From Clostridia bacterium (lineage in GTDB: Bacteria; Bacillota; Clostridia; Oscillospirales; Acutalibacteraceae): a stretch of 64,000 bases of DNA. Made by a program: the position numbers and the translations under genes. Where the stretch lies: contig JAFSAR010000014.1 in the NCBI GenBank assembly GCA_017442225.1, positions 1 through 64,000 of the forward strand, read 5' to 3'. The notes under the pieces are model-generated. The model had not been told where the DNA came from. It worked only from the letters and a program-made list of their open reading frames with translations, and did no database searches. This document shows positions 17,368 to 26,502 of this stretch, one piece after another; the first letter of the stretch is position 1; each line of letters opens with the position of its first letter.

Positions 17368-18093
17368 TCAGTGAGATATCACGGCTGCGGTTATATTATC
17401 TCTGCCGCCGTTTTGGTTAGCTTCTTTAACTAATAAATCTGTTATTTTATCTGAAGCATTGTCATTTACAATGCGTAAGATACTGTCCTGTGTCGCATAA
17501 TTACTGAGTCCGTCGGTACAAAGTAAAATTTTGTCGTTTTCACCTAAATCGACGCAGTAACCGTCGCTTAGAACGTTTCCTTCAACACCAAGCGCGCGGG
17601 TTATAACGTTTTTTTCGGGATGAACTCGCGCTTCCTCGGGTGACAATTTTCCGCTTTCTACCAAAGATTGCACAACCGAATGATCACGCGTAAGCTGAAC
17701 AAGGTTATCGTTTACAATATACGCGCGGCTGTCACCTACGTTGCAGATTATCGCCTGCGCCTCGCGTACTACAGCAACCACGGCGGTAGTACCCATACCT
17801 TTTAACTGTTCGTCCTTTTGCGATAAGGTAAACACCTCAAGGTTTGCCGAAGATATGGCGTTATCTATAAGTCGTGTTATATCATCGGAGGTCATAGAAG
17901 AATTATAGGCATTAAGAACGTATTGCGATATTATCTCAACAGCGGTTTTGCTCGCTATATCGCCCGCGCTTGCGCCGCCCATACCGTCGCACACAACGGC
18001 CAGAACTGCGCCGTCGGACAAGGTGTTGATATAAAAAGCGTCCTGATTGATGCTGCGCACTTTACCCTTATCGGTTTTAGCAAATACTTGCAC
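17368..18093 (-). CDS. PP2C-type Ser/Thr protein phosphatase, partner of the PASTA kinase
   Basis: The 241-residue protein has the PP2C metal-binding motifs RSINQDAF near the N-terminus, VCDGMGGASAGDIAS, VGDSRAY, LCTDGLSNY and GGRDNIT at the end. Homologues (PrpC/Stp1) reverse phosphorylation by the kinase encoded next door. The start is a GTG at 18093 with GGAGG nine bases upstream, overlapping the end of rlmN by 17 bases. Confidence 0.96.
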   Translation of the reverse strand: MQVFAKTDKGKVRSINQDAFYINTLSDGAVLAVVCDGMGGASAGDIASKTAVEIISQYVLNAYNSSMTSDDITRLIDNAISSANLEVFTLSQKDEQLKGMGTTAVVAVVREAQAIICNVGDSRAYIVNDNLVQLTRDHSVVQSLVESGKLSPEEARVHPEKNVITRALGVEGNVLSDGYCVDLGENDKILLCTDGLSNYATQDSILRIVNDNASDKITDLLVKEANQNGGRDNITAAVISH

Positions 18094-19132
18094 CGTCTAT
18101 TTCCTCCTTTGTTTTCTTTTTAAGCTGACCGCAGGATGCGTCAATATCAGCGCCAAGCGTACGCCGTATTGTTGCAGTAACACCAAGCAATTCAAGTTTT
18201 TTCTGAAAAGCAATAATAGCCTTGCGGTCGGGTTTTTTAAACGTATTCTCTTTTACTGGATTGGCAGGTATTAAATTAACGTGACACATTATACCACGAA
18301 GTCTTTGCGCCAACTCTTTAGCGCAGGCGTCACTGTCGTTGATACCCTCAATCAATGCGTATTCAAATGAAATTCGTCTTGTAGTCACCTTTTGATATTC
18401 ATAGCACGCGCGAAGCAACTCGTCAATATTCCATTTTTTATTAACAGGCATCGTTTGGTTTCTTATCTCGTCATTGGGCGCGTGAAGCGATATTGACAAG
18501 GTAATCGGCAGATTATACTCTGCAAGCTTTTTTATTCCGCTTACGACACCCGACGTTGAAAGTGATATATGACGAAGTCCGATATTAAGCCCGTTTTCAT
18601 CGCTTACAAGTTTTAAAAAACGTATGCTGTTGTCAAAATTATCAAGCGGCTCGCCCATACCCATCATAACAACGTTTGATATGCGGATATTGTTATCTCT
18701 CTGCGCGTAGGTTATCTGTGCCAACATTTCAGAAGCAGTAAGATTTCGTGTGAGTCCATAAAGACCTGATGCGCAAAACTTGCAACCCATACGACAACCA
18801 ACCTGTGTTGAAATACAAACAGTATAACCGTGTTCGTATTTCATAAGGACTGATTCAATCAGTTCGCCGTCGTAAAGCTCGTAAACGTATTTTACGGTGC
18901 CGTCAATTTTCGACACATATTTACGCAGCGGAGTAACAGTAGCAATATAACAACTCTCGCTTAAACGCTCACGTAAAGAAAGAGGTATATTGGTCATCTC
19001 ATCAAAACTATCTACTCCCGACTGCAACCATTTAAAAATCTGCAACGCGCGGAATTTTGGTTGAGATAAATCAAGTACCAGTTGTGTTACAGCCTCTAAA
19101 TTCATAGAGCGGATATCAAGTTTATTAGAAAT
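18077..19132 (-). CDS. rlmN: Dual-specificity 23S rRNA/tRNA adenine-C2 methyltransferase RlmN, probable ATT start
   Basis: RlmN is a radical SAM enzyme that methylates A2503 of 23S rRNA and A37 of some tRNAs. GCRMGCKFCASG carries the CxxxCxxC cluster site, and GMGEPLDN and SLHAPNDEIRN are family signatures. The start is unusual. The first good ATG (19105) has no ribosome site and cuts off the conserved N-terminus, whereas an ATT at 19132 has AGGTGA with ideal spacing and gives M-SNKLDIRSMNLEA, matching the usual RlmN beginning. A TTG further up (19186) lies inside rsmB. The enzyme call is secure; the start is inference. Confidence 0.93.
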   Translation of the reverse strand: MSNKLDIRSMNLEAVTQLVLDLSQPKFRALQIFKWLQSGVDSFDEMTNIPLSLRERLSESCYIATVTPLRKYVSKIDGTVKYVYELYDGELIESVLMKYEHGYTVCISTQVGCRMGCKFCASGLYGLTRNLTASEMLAQITYAQRDNNIRISNVVMMGMGEPLDNFDNSIRFLKLVSDENGLNIGLRHISLSTSGVVSGIKKLAEYNLPITLSISLHAPNDEIRNQTMPVNKKWNIDELLRACYEYQKVTTRRISFEYALIEGINDSDACAKELAQRLRGIMCHVNLIPANPVKENTFKKPDRKAIIAFQKKLELLGVTATIRRTLGADIDASCGQLKKKTKEEIDGASIC

Positions 19133-19136
19133 AATA

Positions 19137-20408
19137 TCACCTGCTTTTTTGCAAGAGCGCACAGTAAAAACCGTCGGTGCCGTCAATGTGCGGCATAAAG
19201 GTATGATGGTATTTTAACTCATATTGGGGGTGTTTGTCAAGAAAACCCTGTATAACGTCCTCATTCTCGCACTTTCTGAGCGTGCAGGTAGAGTACAAAA
19301 TGCGTCCGTTTTTCTTTAAATATGACGCCGCATTTGCGAGAATTTTGCTTTGTATAAGCGTAATATCTATATACTCACTCGTATCCTTATACTTGATTTC
19401 GGGTTTACGACGGATAACGCCAAGTCCTGAACAAGGCGCGTCACACAGTATTGCATCAAATTGACCGAGCATCTCATTTTTAACCGTAGCGTCATTTTGC
19501 TGTACAGCAATATTGTTGATCCCTAAACGCTTTGCGCCTTTTTTTATTAGTTCCACGCGCTTTTCATATAAGTCACAAGCGACTACTTTGCCGCTGTTTT
19601 TCATATATTGCGCCATTGTAAAGGTTTTACCACCTGGGGCTGCGCAAATATCAAGCACGTTTTCATTCTCACGTGGATTAAGTATAGATACTGCGGTTTG
19701 CGAAGCCAAATCCTGAACGTGAAAAAGCCCGTCGCGATAACAAGAATTTTTTGTTACATCAATACCGCCCACAATCTCTAAAGCATTGTCAAGCGATGTC
19801 GCTTTAGTAGCAATACCCTCAAGCAATAACTTATCTGCGAGTGAAGCCACGTCGGTTTTTAACGTGTTTACACGAAGTATAACGGGCGGTGTAAGCAAAG
19901 AATGCTCTAATAAAGATATTGTATCGTCAATGCCGTAATCGTCTGCAAAACTTTCTATTATCCACTCGGGACAGGAATATTTAACACACAAAGAATGAAC
20001 GTCTCTACCGTCGGGTATCGTATATCCCTCACGCAAAATGCTACGAAGCACTCCGTTTACAAAGCCCGCAAGATGCTTTTGTTTGGAATTTTTAACGAGC
20101 TTTACCGCTTCATTTACCGCCGCGCTGTCGGGTATTTTTTCCATAAACATTATCTGAAAGAGCGCCATACGCAAATTTTCAAGCGCTGACGGCGCTACCT
20201 TTTTAAGCGGTGTTTTGATATATTTTTCCAACACAAAATCAAGCGTAATCGTGCGTTCAAGCACACCGTAAAAAATTGCGGTTACAAGCGACTTATCCGC
20301 CGCTGACAAATTCGCCTCACTTAAAAATTTATTAAGCGTTATATTTGAATATGCGCTTTGGCGTACTTCGAGCAGTGCGTTAAGCGCAATTTTTCGAGCG
20401 TTAGCCAT
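19137..20408 (-). CDS. rsmB: 16S rRNA m5C967 methyltransferase RsmB (Sun)
   Basis: The 423-residue protein has an N-terminal NusB-like RNA-binding domain (about 1-135) and a Rossmann methyltransferase domain with ICAAPGGKTFTMAQ, then the catalytic DAPCSGLGVIRRKPE and STCTLRKCENE, which supply the two cysteines of RNA m5C enzymes. It follows fmt after one base, the order found in B. subtilis and most Firmicutes. Confidence 0.97.
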   Translation of the reverse strand: MANARKIALNALLEVRQSAYSNITLNKFLSEANLSAADKSLVTAIFYGVLERTITLDFVLEKYIKTPLKKVAPSALENLRMALFQIMFMEKIPDSAAVNEAVKLVKNSKQKHLAGFVNGVLRSILREGYTIPDGRDVHSLCVKYSCPEWIIESFADDYGIDDTISLLEHSLLTPPVILRVNTLKTDVASLADKLLLEGIATKATSLDNALEIVGGIDVTKNSCYRDGLFHVQDLASQTAVSILNPRENENVLDICAAPGGKTFTMAQYMKNSGKVVACDLYEKRVELIKKGAKRLGINNIAVQQNDATVKNEMLGQFDAILCDAPCSGLGVIRRKPEIKYKDTSEYIDITLIQSKILANAASYLKKNGRILYSTCTLRKCENEDVIQGFLDKHPQYELKYHHTFMPHIDGTDGFYCALLQKSR

Positions 20409-20409
20409 T

Positions 20410-21333
20410 TTATTCTACAACCGTTCCAAGTTCAATTTTATGACCGTTGAGCATCATTTTAGCACTCATTGGCTTTGCGCCCTCGGGTTGTACCGTTATA
20501 AGCTCAACCGAGCCGTCTTTACAAGAAATGACGAGCTTATCGTCTGTTTTAATTACGATACCGCATTCTTTTGCCGTAAGGTGTGATTTTGTAGCCTTTA
20601 TTACCTTTATACGCTTACCGTTTATAAAACAGAACGCACAAGGCCAGGAATAAAATCCGCGCACCGCGTTACAAATTTCGTCTGCTGTTTTTGTAAAATC
20701 AAGATGCGCCATTTCTTTTTTTATAATTGGTGCGTAGCTTGCTTTACTTTCGTCCTGTTCAACGGGGGAAAGCAGTCCCTCCTCTGCTTTTTTAAGGGTA
20801 GATATCATTAAATCAGCAGATATAACGGACAGTCTATCAAACAATTCTTCGGCGGTTTCCTCGTCACCGATATCAACAACAGCAGTCTCTAAAATGTCGC
20901 CCGTATCCATACCCTCGTCCATCTGCATAGTGGTAACACCCGTCTGCTTATCACCGTTTACAATTGCCCATTGTATTGGCGCAGAGCCACGAAACTTTGG
21001 CAGTAACGACGCATGACCGTTAATACAACCAAAACGTGGCAAATCTAAAATTTCTTTTGGTAATATTTTACCGTATGCCACAACCACAATAACGTCAGGA
21101 TTTAGTTCTTTTAAGACTTTGTAAGCCTCGCCGTCGCGCAGGTTTTTGGGTTGAAAAACAGGGATACCGTATTTTCCTGCCAAGACCTTAGTTTCGGGCG
21201 GGGTTAAAATTTGCTTTCTACCAACGGGCTTATCGGGTTGCGCAAAAACTGCCGCTATTTCATATTTTTCATCAATAAGTTTTTGAAGAGTTACAGCCGC
21301 ATAATCGGGCGTACCCATAAAAACAACTCGCAT
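20410..21333 (-). CDS. fmt: Methionyl-tRNA formyltransferase
   Basis: Fmt formylates initiator Met-tRNA. The 307-residue product starts MRVVFMGTPDYAAVTLQKLI and has the catalytic HASLLPKFRGSAPIQWAI with the conserved N, H and D (MDEGMDTGDIL) elements. The ATG at 21333 has AGGAG upstream; an earlier in-frame codon at 21381 would lie inside def and is rejected. It pairs functionally with the deformylase encoded 4 bases upstream. Confidence 0.97.
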   Translation of the reverse strand: MRVVFMGTPDYAAVTLQKLIDEKYEIAAVFAQPDKPVGRKQILTPPETKVLAGKYGIPVFQPKNLRDGEAYKVLKELNPDVIVVVAYGKILPKEILDLPRFGCINGHASLLPKFRGSAPIQWAIVNGDKQTGVTTMQMDEGMDTGDILETAVVDIGDEETAEELFDRLSVISADLMISTLKKAEEGLLSPVEQDESKASYAPIIKKEMAHLDFTKTADEICNAVRGFYSWPCAFCFINGKRIKVIKATKSHLTAKECGIVIKTDDKLVISCKDGSVELITVQPEGAKPMSAKMMLNGHKIELGTVVE

Positions 21334-21337
21334 AAAT

Positions 21338-21787
21338 TTAGTTTCTCCTTTTTGCGTGGTCAATATAAAGCACGCCGTCAAGATGGTCGATTTCGTGACA
21401 AAGTGCGCGAGCTTTTAACCCCTCTCCTGTAACAGTAAAGTTTTCTCCGTATCGGTTTTGCGCGCGGACTGTCACCTTCATTGGACGAGTCACAATCTCG
21501 CTTCTGTCGGGAATTGAAAGACAGCCCTCGTTGCCCGTCTGAACTTCCTCGCTTTTTTCTGTAATTACAGGATTGATAAGCTCGATAAGCCCGTCACCAA
21601 CGTCGATTACGCAGTATCTGCGTAAAACGCCAATCTGCGGCGCCGCAAGACCCACACCCTCTGCGCCGTACATAGTTTCCTTCATATCGTCAAGTGTCTG
21701 ATGTAGTCTTTCATCAAAGTTAAGCTGTGTGCGGCATATCTTGCGCAGCACGTCGTCACCAATTTTTACAATATTGCGTTTTGCCAT
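21338..21787 (-). CDS. def: Peptide deformylase
   Basis: Removes the formyl group from nascent proteins. The 149-residue product has the three metal-site motifs: GVGLAAPQIG, EGCLSIPD and HEIDHLDG, with one cysteine and two histidine ligands. Length fits the short type of PDF. It follows priA by 14 bases and precedes fmt, the usual arrangement. Confidence 0.97.
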   Translation of the reverse strand: MAKRNIVKIGDDVLRKICRTQLNFDERLHQTLDDMKETMYGAEGVGLAAPQIGVLRRYCVIDVGDGLIELINPVITEKSEEVQTGNEGCLSIPDRSEIVTRPMKVTVRAQNRYGENFTVTGEGLKARALCHEIDHLDGVLYIDHAKRRN

Positions 21788-21801
21788 AAAAATCCTCTTT
21801 T

Positions 21802-24225
21802 TTAAATAATATTTTCGGGGTTGATATCAACACCGATATATGTATCTTTCTTTAACTTAATATCCGTAGCGGCGCGAATCATATCACGAAAACGCGCGCT
21901 GTTTTTTGTCTTTATAATAATTCGGTATCTGTATTTGTTGTTGACCTTTGGTACCGATGCGGGTGCAGGACCTAAGATAATAAGTTTTATGTCATTATAC
22001 TCGTTCGCTACCGCCTGCTTTATCTTTGCAAAAACCTGATTTATCGTATCAGCAGCAATATTTACATCAAAAGACTGTACGTAAATCATACAGATATCGC
22101 AATATGGTGGAAAAATCATAAGCTTGCGGTTTGCAATTTCTTCTTTAAAAAATGCGTCGTAATCCTGCTGCTGCGCGAGCGAAATTACGTTGTTATCAGT
22201 ATCGTTGGTCTGTATAACCGCAACGCCGGCGTCATTTGACCTACCCGCGCGACCAACAACCTGCGTAAGCAGAGAAAAAGTGCGTTCATAACCGCGATAA
22301 TCGTCGCTATACAACGCGTGATCGGCGCCTATTACGCCAACAACCGTCACTCGCGGAAAATCAAGTCCCTTTGCCACCATCTGTGTGCCAAGCATTATAT
22401 CGTACTCACCGTTTGCAAAAGCGGTAAGGTAGTTTGAATACGAATCGCGCGCGCCTGTGCTGTCGGCATCAAGACGTAAAATACGCGCACTCGGAAAAAG
22501 TGATTTAAGCTCCTCCTCAAGTTTTTGTGTGCCCGAGCCTGAAAAATGAAAAAACTCTCCGCCACATTCTGGACACTTTTTCGGTATTTCGTACGAAGCG
22601 CCGCAATAATGGCACATAAGGCGGCGATTTGCAGAATGGTACGTCAGCGATATACTGCAATTATCACAGCTTGCTACCCAACCGCAGCTGCTACAACTGA
22701 CGTATGTATTATGCCCGCGGCGGTTAAGCAAAACTATTGCCTGTTTTTTATTGTTTAAGGCTTGCTCAATTCTAACTGCAAGCTCGCGGCTGATATCTGA
22801 TGAATTACCGTCGACCAATTCCTTACGCATATCTACAAGATTAACCTCAGGCAGTACCGCTTTGCCGTAACGTTCTTTTAATGTAAAAAGTTTATACTTA
22901 CCCGAAATCGCGTTACTGTAGCTTTCTACCGAAGGCGTAGCCGAAGCCAAACATAAAAGGCAATTATGATATGCCGACCTGAACCGCGCAAGGTCACGCG
23001 CATGAAAACGCGGAGACATTTCTGATTTATAGGTGTGCTCCTGCTCTTCATCAATGATTATCAGACCAAGCTTAGAAAAAGGCGCAAATACGGCGCTACG
23101 AGTGCCTATTGCAATAAGAGCCTTGCCCTGCTTTATGCGATTATATTCATCCATTCGGGCTCCCAGCGACATAGCGCTGTGAAAAACCGCAATTTTGCTG
23201 CCGTAACGCTCGCTGAAAATTTTTATCATTTGAGGCGTCAAGGCAATTTCGGGCACCATTATAATAACTCCCTCGCCCCGAGCCGATACCTCGTCAACCA
23301 ATTTTAAGAACACTTTTGTCTTTCCGCTGCCCGTAACACCGTAAAGCAAGGCGGTTTCTCCGCTTGCAGACTGTGAAAGCGCAGATAAGCCGTCAAAGGC
23401 TGCTTGCTGTTCATCGGTAAGTTTGATTTCCTCGCGGTTAATTTTTGCGCCGCTTACATAAGGCAGACGAAATTCCTGCTTTTCAAAGGAAATTAAAACG
23501 CCCTTTTTCTCGAGAGTATTAATAACCGACACGGAAACACCCGTAAAGTATTGCAGTTCTTTAACCGATACGCTTCCCGCCGCGTCTACAATATCGTATA
23601 TTTCCTGCTGACGCTCTGTAAGCTTTACCGTATTGGTGTTTTCGACGTTAATCTTTACCCAGCGACGCGTAATATCCTGCATACGGCGTGTGGGTACCTG
23701 ATTTTTTATAACAGCCTGCTTTTCAAATAACGAGTTTAGTATATCAACAGCATCATCAAAAAACTGTTCAAGCTTTTTGAGAGGTTGCTCGCCCGACTCT
23801 GCCAAAAATTCAAAAATATCTCTTTCAGTCTCGTTTAAAAGAGACATAGAGCAAAACTCACAGTTTACCGAATAATAATCTGTAAGGCGGTAATTGAGTC
23901 CTGCGGGCAGCATGGTATGTATCGCGTCAAAATATGTGCAAAAAACATTATTTTTAAGCCATTTGCACATTTTAAGCATTTCATCACTCAATATGGGCTC
24001 ATTATCGGTAACGGATAAAATTTCTTTGGTTTTAGGGGTAGTTTCACCCTCAGAAACACTTAAAATCATACCTTGTTTTTTTATGTTTCCCTTACCAAAG
24101 GGTACTGTAACTCTACAGCCTGCCTGCGCTTTTTCTTTTAAGCAATCGGGCACCAAATAAGTATAGCGCTTATCAAAAGAGCCGGCAGCACCGTCTATTA
24201 CAATTTCTGCAACTAAACGATACAT
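21802..24225 (-). CDS. priA: Primosomal replication restart helicase PriA
   Basis: PriA reloads the replisome at stalled forks. The 807-residue protein has an N-terminal 3'-end-binding domain, a winged helix, Walker A GVTGSGKTKVF near residue 293, DEEQ in place of the common DEEH, and eight zinc-binding cysteines beginning CSSCGWVASCDNC and ending CPECGG. Helicase motifs such as GTQMVAKGLDFPRV and QVVGRAGR are intact. Length is typical. Confidence 0.98.
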   Translation of the reverse strand: MYRLVAEIVIDGAAGSFDKRYTYLVPDCLKEKAQAGCRVTVPFGKGNIKKQGMILSVSEGETTPKTKEILSVTDNEPILSDEMLKMCKWLKNNVFCTYFDAIHTMLPAGLNYRLTDYYSVNCEFCSMSLLNETERDIFEFLAESGEQPLKKLEQFFDDAVDILNSLFEKQAVIKNQVPTRRMQDITRRWVKINVENTNTVKLTERQQEIYDIVDAAGSVSVKELQYFTGVSVSVINTLEKKGVLISFEKQEFRLPYVSGAKINREEIKLTDEQQAAFDGLSALSQSASGETALLYGVTGSGKTKVFLKLVDEVSARGEGVIIMVPEIALTPQMIKIFSERYGSKIAVFHSAMSLGARMDEYNRIKQGKALIAIGTRSAVFAPFSKLGLIIIDEEQEHTYKSEMSPRFHARDLARFRSAYHNCLLCLASATPSVESYSNAISGKYKLFTLKERYGKAVLPEVNLVDMRKELVDGNSSDISRELAVRIEQALNNKKQAIVLLNRRGHNTYVSCSSCGWVASCDNCSISLTYHSANRRLMCHYCGASYEIPKKCPECGGEFFHFSGSGTQKLEEELKSLFPSARILRLDADSTGARDSYSNYLTAFANGEYDIMLGTQMVAKGLDFPRVTVVGVIGADHALYSDDYRGYERTFSLLTQVVGRAGRSNDAGVAVIQTNDTDNNVISLAQQQDYDAFFKEEIANRKLMIFPPYCDICMIYVQSFDVNIAADTINQVFAKIKQAVANEYNDIKLIILGPAPASVPKVNNKYRYRIIIKTKNSARFRDMIRAATDIKLKKDTYIGVDINPENII

Positions 24226-24256
24226 ACCGAACCCCCCTTAAAAATATAAAATTTGA

Positions 24257-24439
24257 TTAGATAAGCTCTTTTTCTTTTGCAATTTTGTTTATTGCAATAC
24301 TAACGGGCTTTTCAAGCAAAATTTCCTCATCAGCCTCTGCTTTGTTTGCAATTTCTCGCGCACAGTTTGCAATCTCAGTTACAAGACCGTAGCGGTTTTC
24401 ATAGTTTTCGATAAGTTTTCCAATTGCGGGGTTTAACAT
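24257..24439 (-). CDS. rpoZ: RNA polymerase omega subunit
   Basis: Omega helps assemble the beta' subunit. The 60-residue product contains the family core MLNPAIGKLIENYENRYGLV and CAREIANKA. Two ATGs three codons apart are possible (24448 and 24439); GGAAGG is 2 bases before the first and 11 before the second, so neither spacing is ideal, and the second gives the usual N-terminus. The gmk-rpoZ order is standard, though the coaBC gene that often follows is missing here. Confidence 0.9.
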   Translation of the reverse strand: MLNPAIGKLIENYENRYGLVTEIANCAREIANKAEADEEILLEKPVSIAINKIAKEKELI

Positions 24440-24460
24440 AGTATACATTTCCTTCCAAAA

Positions 24461-25066
24461 TTATTTATTTAAAATTTTATTTATTAACTCAAAATTGCGG
24501 TCGGTTTTGAATTTATCAACCGACATTATCTTGACAAAATCATCTGCCGCTGTTTCAAGGTCATCGTTTACAACAATATAGTCGTAATCTTTAGCACTTG
24601 CAATTTCACGAAGCGCTTCGTTTAAACGTTTTTCTATAACCTCGGCGCTGTCGGTACCTCTGCCCGTAAGTCTTTTCTTTAAAACCTCAAGTGAAGGCGG
24701 CATTATAAATATGCTTACTGCCTCAGGCATTTTTCCGCGTATCTGCTCAGCGCCGTTAACGTCAACCTCAATCAACATATCTTTGCCGTTTTCGATGCAG
24801 TTTATAACAGGCGCTTTAGGTGTGCCATAATAATTGCCGACAAACACGTTGTGTTCAAGTAGTTCGTCATTTTTAATCATCTGCTCAAAACGCTCGCGTG
24901 AAATAAAGTTATACTTTTCGCCCTCTACCTCACCGGGACGCATATCGCGTGTTATAGAAGATATCGAAAAGGCAATATCTGGCTGCTTTTCAAAAACCTT
25001 TTTCATAACGCTGTCTTTGCCCGAGCCCGACGGACCCGAAATAATATATACTCTGCCTTTATTCAT
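24461..25066 (-). CDS. gmk: Guanylate kinase
   Basis: Phosphorylates GMP to GDP. The 201-residue product starts [20 protein letters not shown], with the P-loop at residues 11-18, and has [20 protein letters not shown] for GMP binding. The ATG at 25066 overlaps the end of remA and has GAGGAGG 6 bases upstream; a codon at 25099 further up has no support. The remA-gmk overlap suggests translational coupling. Confidence 0.97.
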   Translation of the reverse strand: MNKGRVYIISGPSGSGKDSVMKKVFEKQPDIAFSISSITRDMRPGEVEGEKYNFISRERFEQMIKNDELLEHNVFVGNYYGTPKAPVINCIENGKDMLIEVDVNGAEQIRGKMPEAVSIFIMPPSLEVLKKRLTGRGTDSAEVIEKRLNEALREIASAKDYDYIVVNDDLETAADDFVKIMSVDKFKTDRNFELINKILNK

Positions 25067-25328
25067 CGGTATCCTCCTCATCACCAACAGCATTTTCATC
25101 GCTTAATCGGTTTGCCACCGTTTCAGATTGCAAATAGGTCAAAATTATATGGTCGCTGTCGGTAATAATTACGGCGCGTGTCCTTCTACCGTGGGTAGCG
25201 TCAATAAGTGTGCCGCGCTCTTTAGCATCCTGAATAATACGCTTTATGGGAGCCGACTCGGGACTCACTATCGCTATCATTCTGTTAGCCGATACTAGAT
25301 TACCAAAGCCTATATTTACAAGTCGCAT
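25059..25328 (-). CDS. remA: RemA/DUF370 family DNA-binding regulator
   Basis: The 89-residue product has the full RemA signature, [20 protein letters not shown], then [26 protein letters not shown] and an acidic tail. In B. subtilis RemA oligomers activate biofilm matrix and osmolyte genes. It is conserved next to gmk across spore-forming Firmicutes, including many with no known matrix genes, so the regulon here is unknown. Confidence 0.93.
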   Translation of the reverse strand: MRLVNIGFGNLVSANRMIAIVSPESAPIKRIIQDAKERGTLIDATHGRRTRAVIITDSDHIILTYLQSETVANRLSDENAVGDEEDTDE

Positions 25329-25338
25329 AAATTACCCC

Positions 25339-26217
25339 TTATTCTATATTCTGAATTTGTTCGCGGATTTTTTCAATTTCAGATTTAATGTCAACCACAA
25401 CCTTGGTGATTTCCATATCCTGACATTTAGAACCGATTGTATTGGTCTCGCGATTCATTTCCTGAACAATAAAATCAAGCTTTCTGCCAATAACGCCGCC
25501 CTCATCAAGCATAGAACAAAGTGACGCGATATGACTGCGAAGTCGTACGGTTTCTTCGGCAACGGCGATCTTGTCGGCAAAAATAGCGGTTTCAGTTATA
25601 AGACGTTGCTCGTCAATCTGAACGTCGCCGATAAGCTCTCTCATTCTCTGCTCGATTTTTTCGCGATATTCACGCACCGTCTGCGGTGAACGTTGTTCGA
25701 CAAAATCGACCTGAGCGAGTATGTAGTCGGCTCTGCTTTTAACGTCGGTGACAAGTCGCTCACCCTCAAGCGCGCGAGCCGCAACAAAGTTGTCAATCGC
25801 CTCTGCAGTAGCCTCGGTTACCGCCTTTTTTATCAGTTCTTCGTCAAGATCACGTTTTTTTACGGTAAATATCTCTGTGTTGCCAACGATTGATGAAGCC
25901 TTGATATCATCTTTAAGCTTATAATCCTTAGCAAACTTGTGAAGCGCGCTGATATATGCATCGGCATACGCCTCGTTAACGGCAAGCTCAATCGATTTTG
26001 CAGAGGTATCCTCAAACTGAACGTTAAGCTCTACCTTACCGCGAGAAATTTTTTGCTGGCATAGGGTTTTCAACGTATCGTCCAAAAATTGAAAAGAACG
26101 GGGCATTCGTGAGCTGTACTCAAAATACCTATGGTTTACTGATTTAATCTCAACAGTAATATTAAAATCTTGCTCTGTTGCTTTACCGCGACCAAAGCCT
26201 GTCATACTTGTTACCAT
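25339..26217 (-). CDS. YicC family protein, probable endoribonuclease
   Basis: The 292-residue product begins MVTSMTGFGRGKA and ends with the DUF1732 tail GRKLDFIVQEMNREINTIGSK-like segment, here GRKLDFIVQEMNRETNTIGS. E. coli YicC and its homologues have been described as endoribonucleases acting on small RNAs. The ATG at 26217 is preferred over an upstream codon at 26238 because GGTGG precedes it and the family starts there. It is the first gene of the 16-gene run, with a promoter at 26258-26286. Confidence 0.93.
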   Translation of the reverse strand: MVTSMTGFGRGKATEQDFNITVEIKSVNHRYFEYSSRMPRSFQFLDDTLKTLCQQKISRGKVELNVQFEDTSAKSIELAVNEAYADAYISALHKFAKDYKLKDDIKASSIVGNTEIFTVKKRDLDEELIKKAVTEATAEAIDNFVAARALEGERLVTDVKSRADYILAQVDFVEQRSPQTVREYREKIEQRMRELIGDVQIDEQRLITETAIFADKIAVAEETVRLRSHIASLCSMLDEGGVIGRKLDFIVQEMNRETNTIGSKCQDMEITKVVVDIKSEIEKIREQIQNIE

Positions 26218-26257
26218 ATTTTCCACCACGCATAGCAATCGTATTTTAATTCATTGT

Positions 26258-26286
26258 ATTATATCAAAAAAAAGTGAAAAAGTCAA
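26258..26286 (-). promoter_or_regulatory. Promoter of the yicC-to-WYL operon
   Basis: On the minus strand TTGACT (26286-26281) and TATAAT (26263-26258) are 17 bp apart. The leader is about 35 bases. I find no other equally good promoter or any strong terminator between here and the WYL gene stop at 9632. Confidence 0.75.
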
Positions 26287-26336
26287 ATAATATATATAAT
26301 ATATTTGTGCTTAAAAATAAAATTTTTATAAAACTC

Positions 26337-26365
26337 TTGACTGATTAAAGTTTTTGTGTTATTAT
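26337..26365 (+). promoter_or_regulatory. Promoter of tRNA-Gly
   Basis: TTGACT (26337-26342) and TATTAT (26360-26365) are 17 bp apart, and the tRNA starts 17 bases after the -10 box. The DNA between this promoter and the divergent yicC promoter is nearly pure A/T. Confidence 0.7.
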
Positions 26366-26381
26366 ATACCCCGCAACACAC

Positions 26382-26456
26382 GCAGGTGTAGTTCAATGGC
26401 TAGAATTCCAGCCTTCCAAGCTGGCTATGTGGGTTCGATTCCCATCACCTGCTCCA
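26382..26456 (+). tRNA. tRNA-Gly, anticodon TCC, CCA encoded
   Basis: The cloverleaf folds by eye: acceptor GCAGGTG (26382-26388) with CACCTGC (26446-26452), D-arm, anticodon stem CCAGC/GCTGG around the loop CTTCCAA with anticodon TCC, and a T-arm with GGTTCGATTCC. The discriminator is T and CCA is encoded (26454-26456). It decodes GGA and GGG, probably all glycine codons by wobble. A terminator follows after one base. Confidence 0.96.
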
Positions 26457-26457
26457 A

Positions 26458-26491
26458 AATAGAAGCTATGCCTTTAGGTGTAGCTTCTATT
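26458..26491. terminator. Terminator of tRNA-Gly and, on the other strand, of the 5' nuclease operon
   Basis: AATAGAAGCTA (26458-26468) pairs with its complement (26481-26491), with an inner CCT/AGG pair. A T run follows on the plus strand. On the minus strand it lies 12 bases past the nuclease stop. Confidence 0.8.
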
Positions 26492-26502
26492 TTTTAGTTT
26501 TT

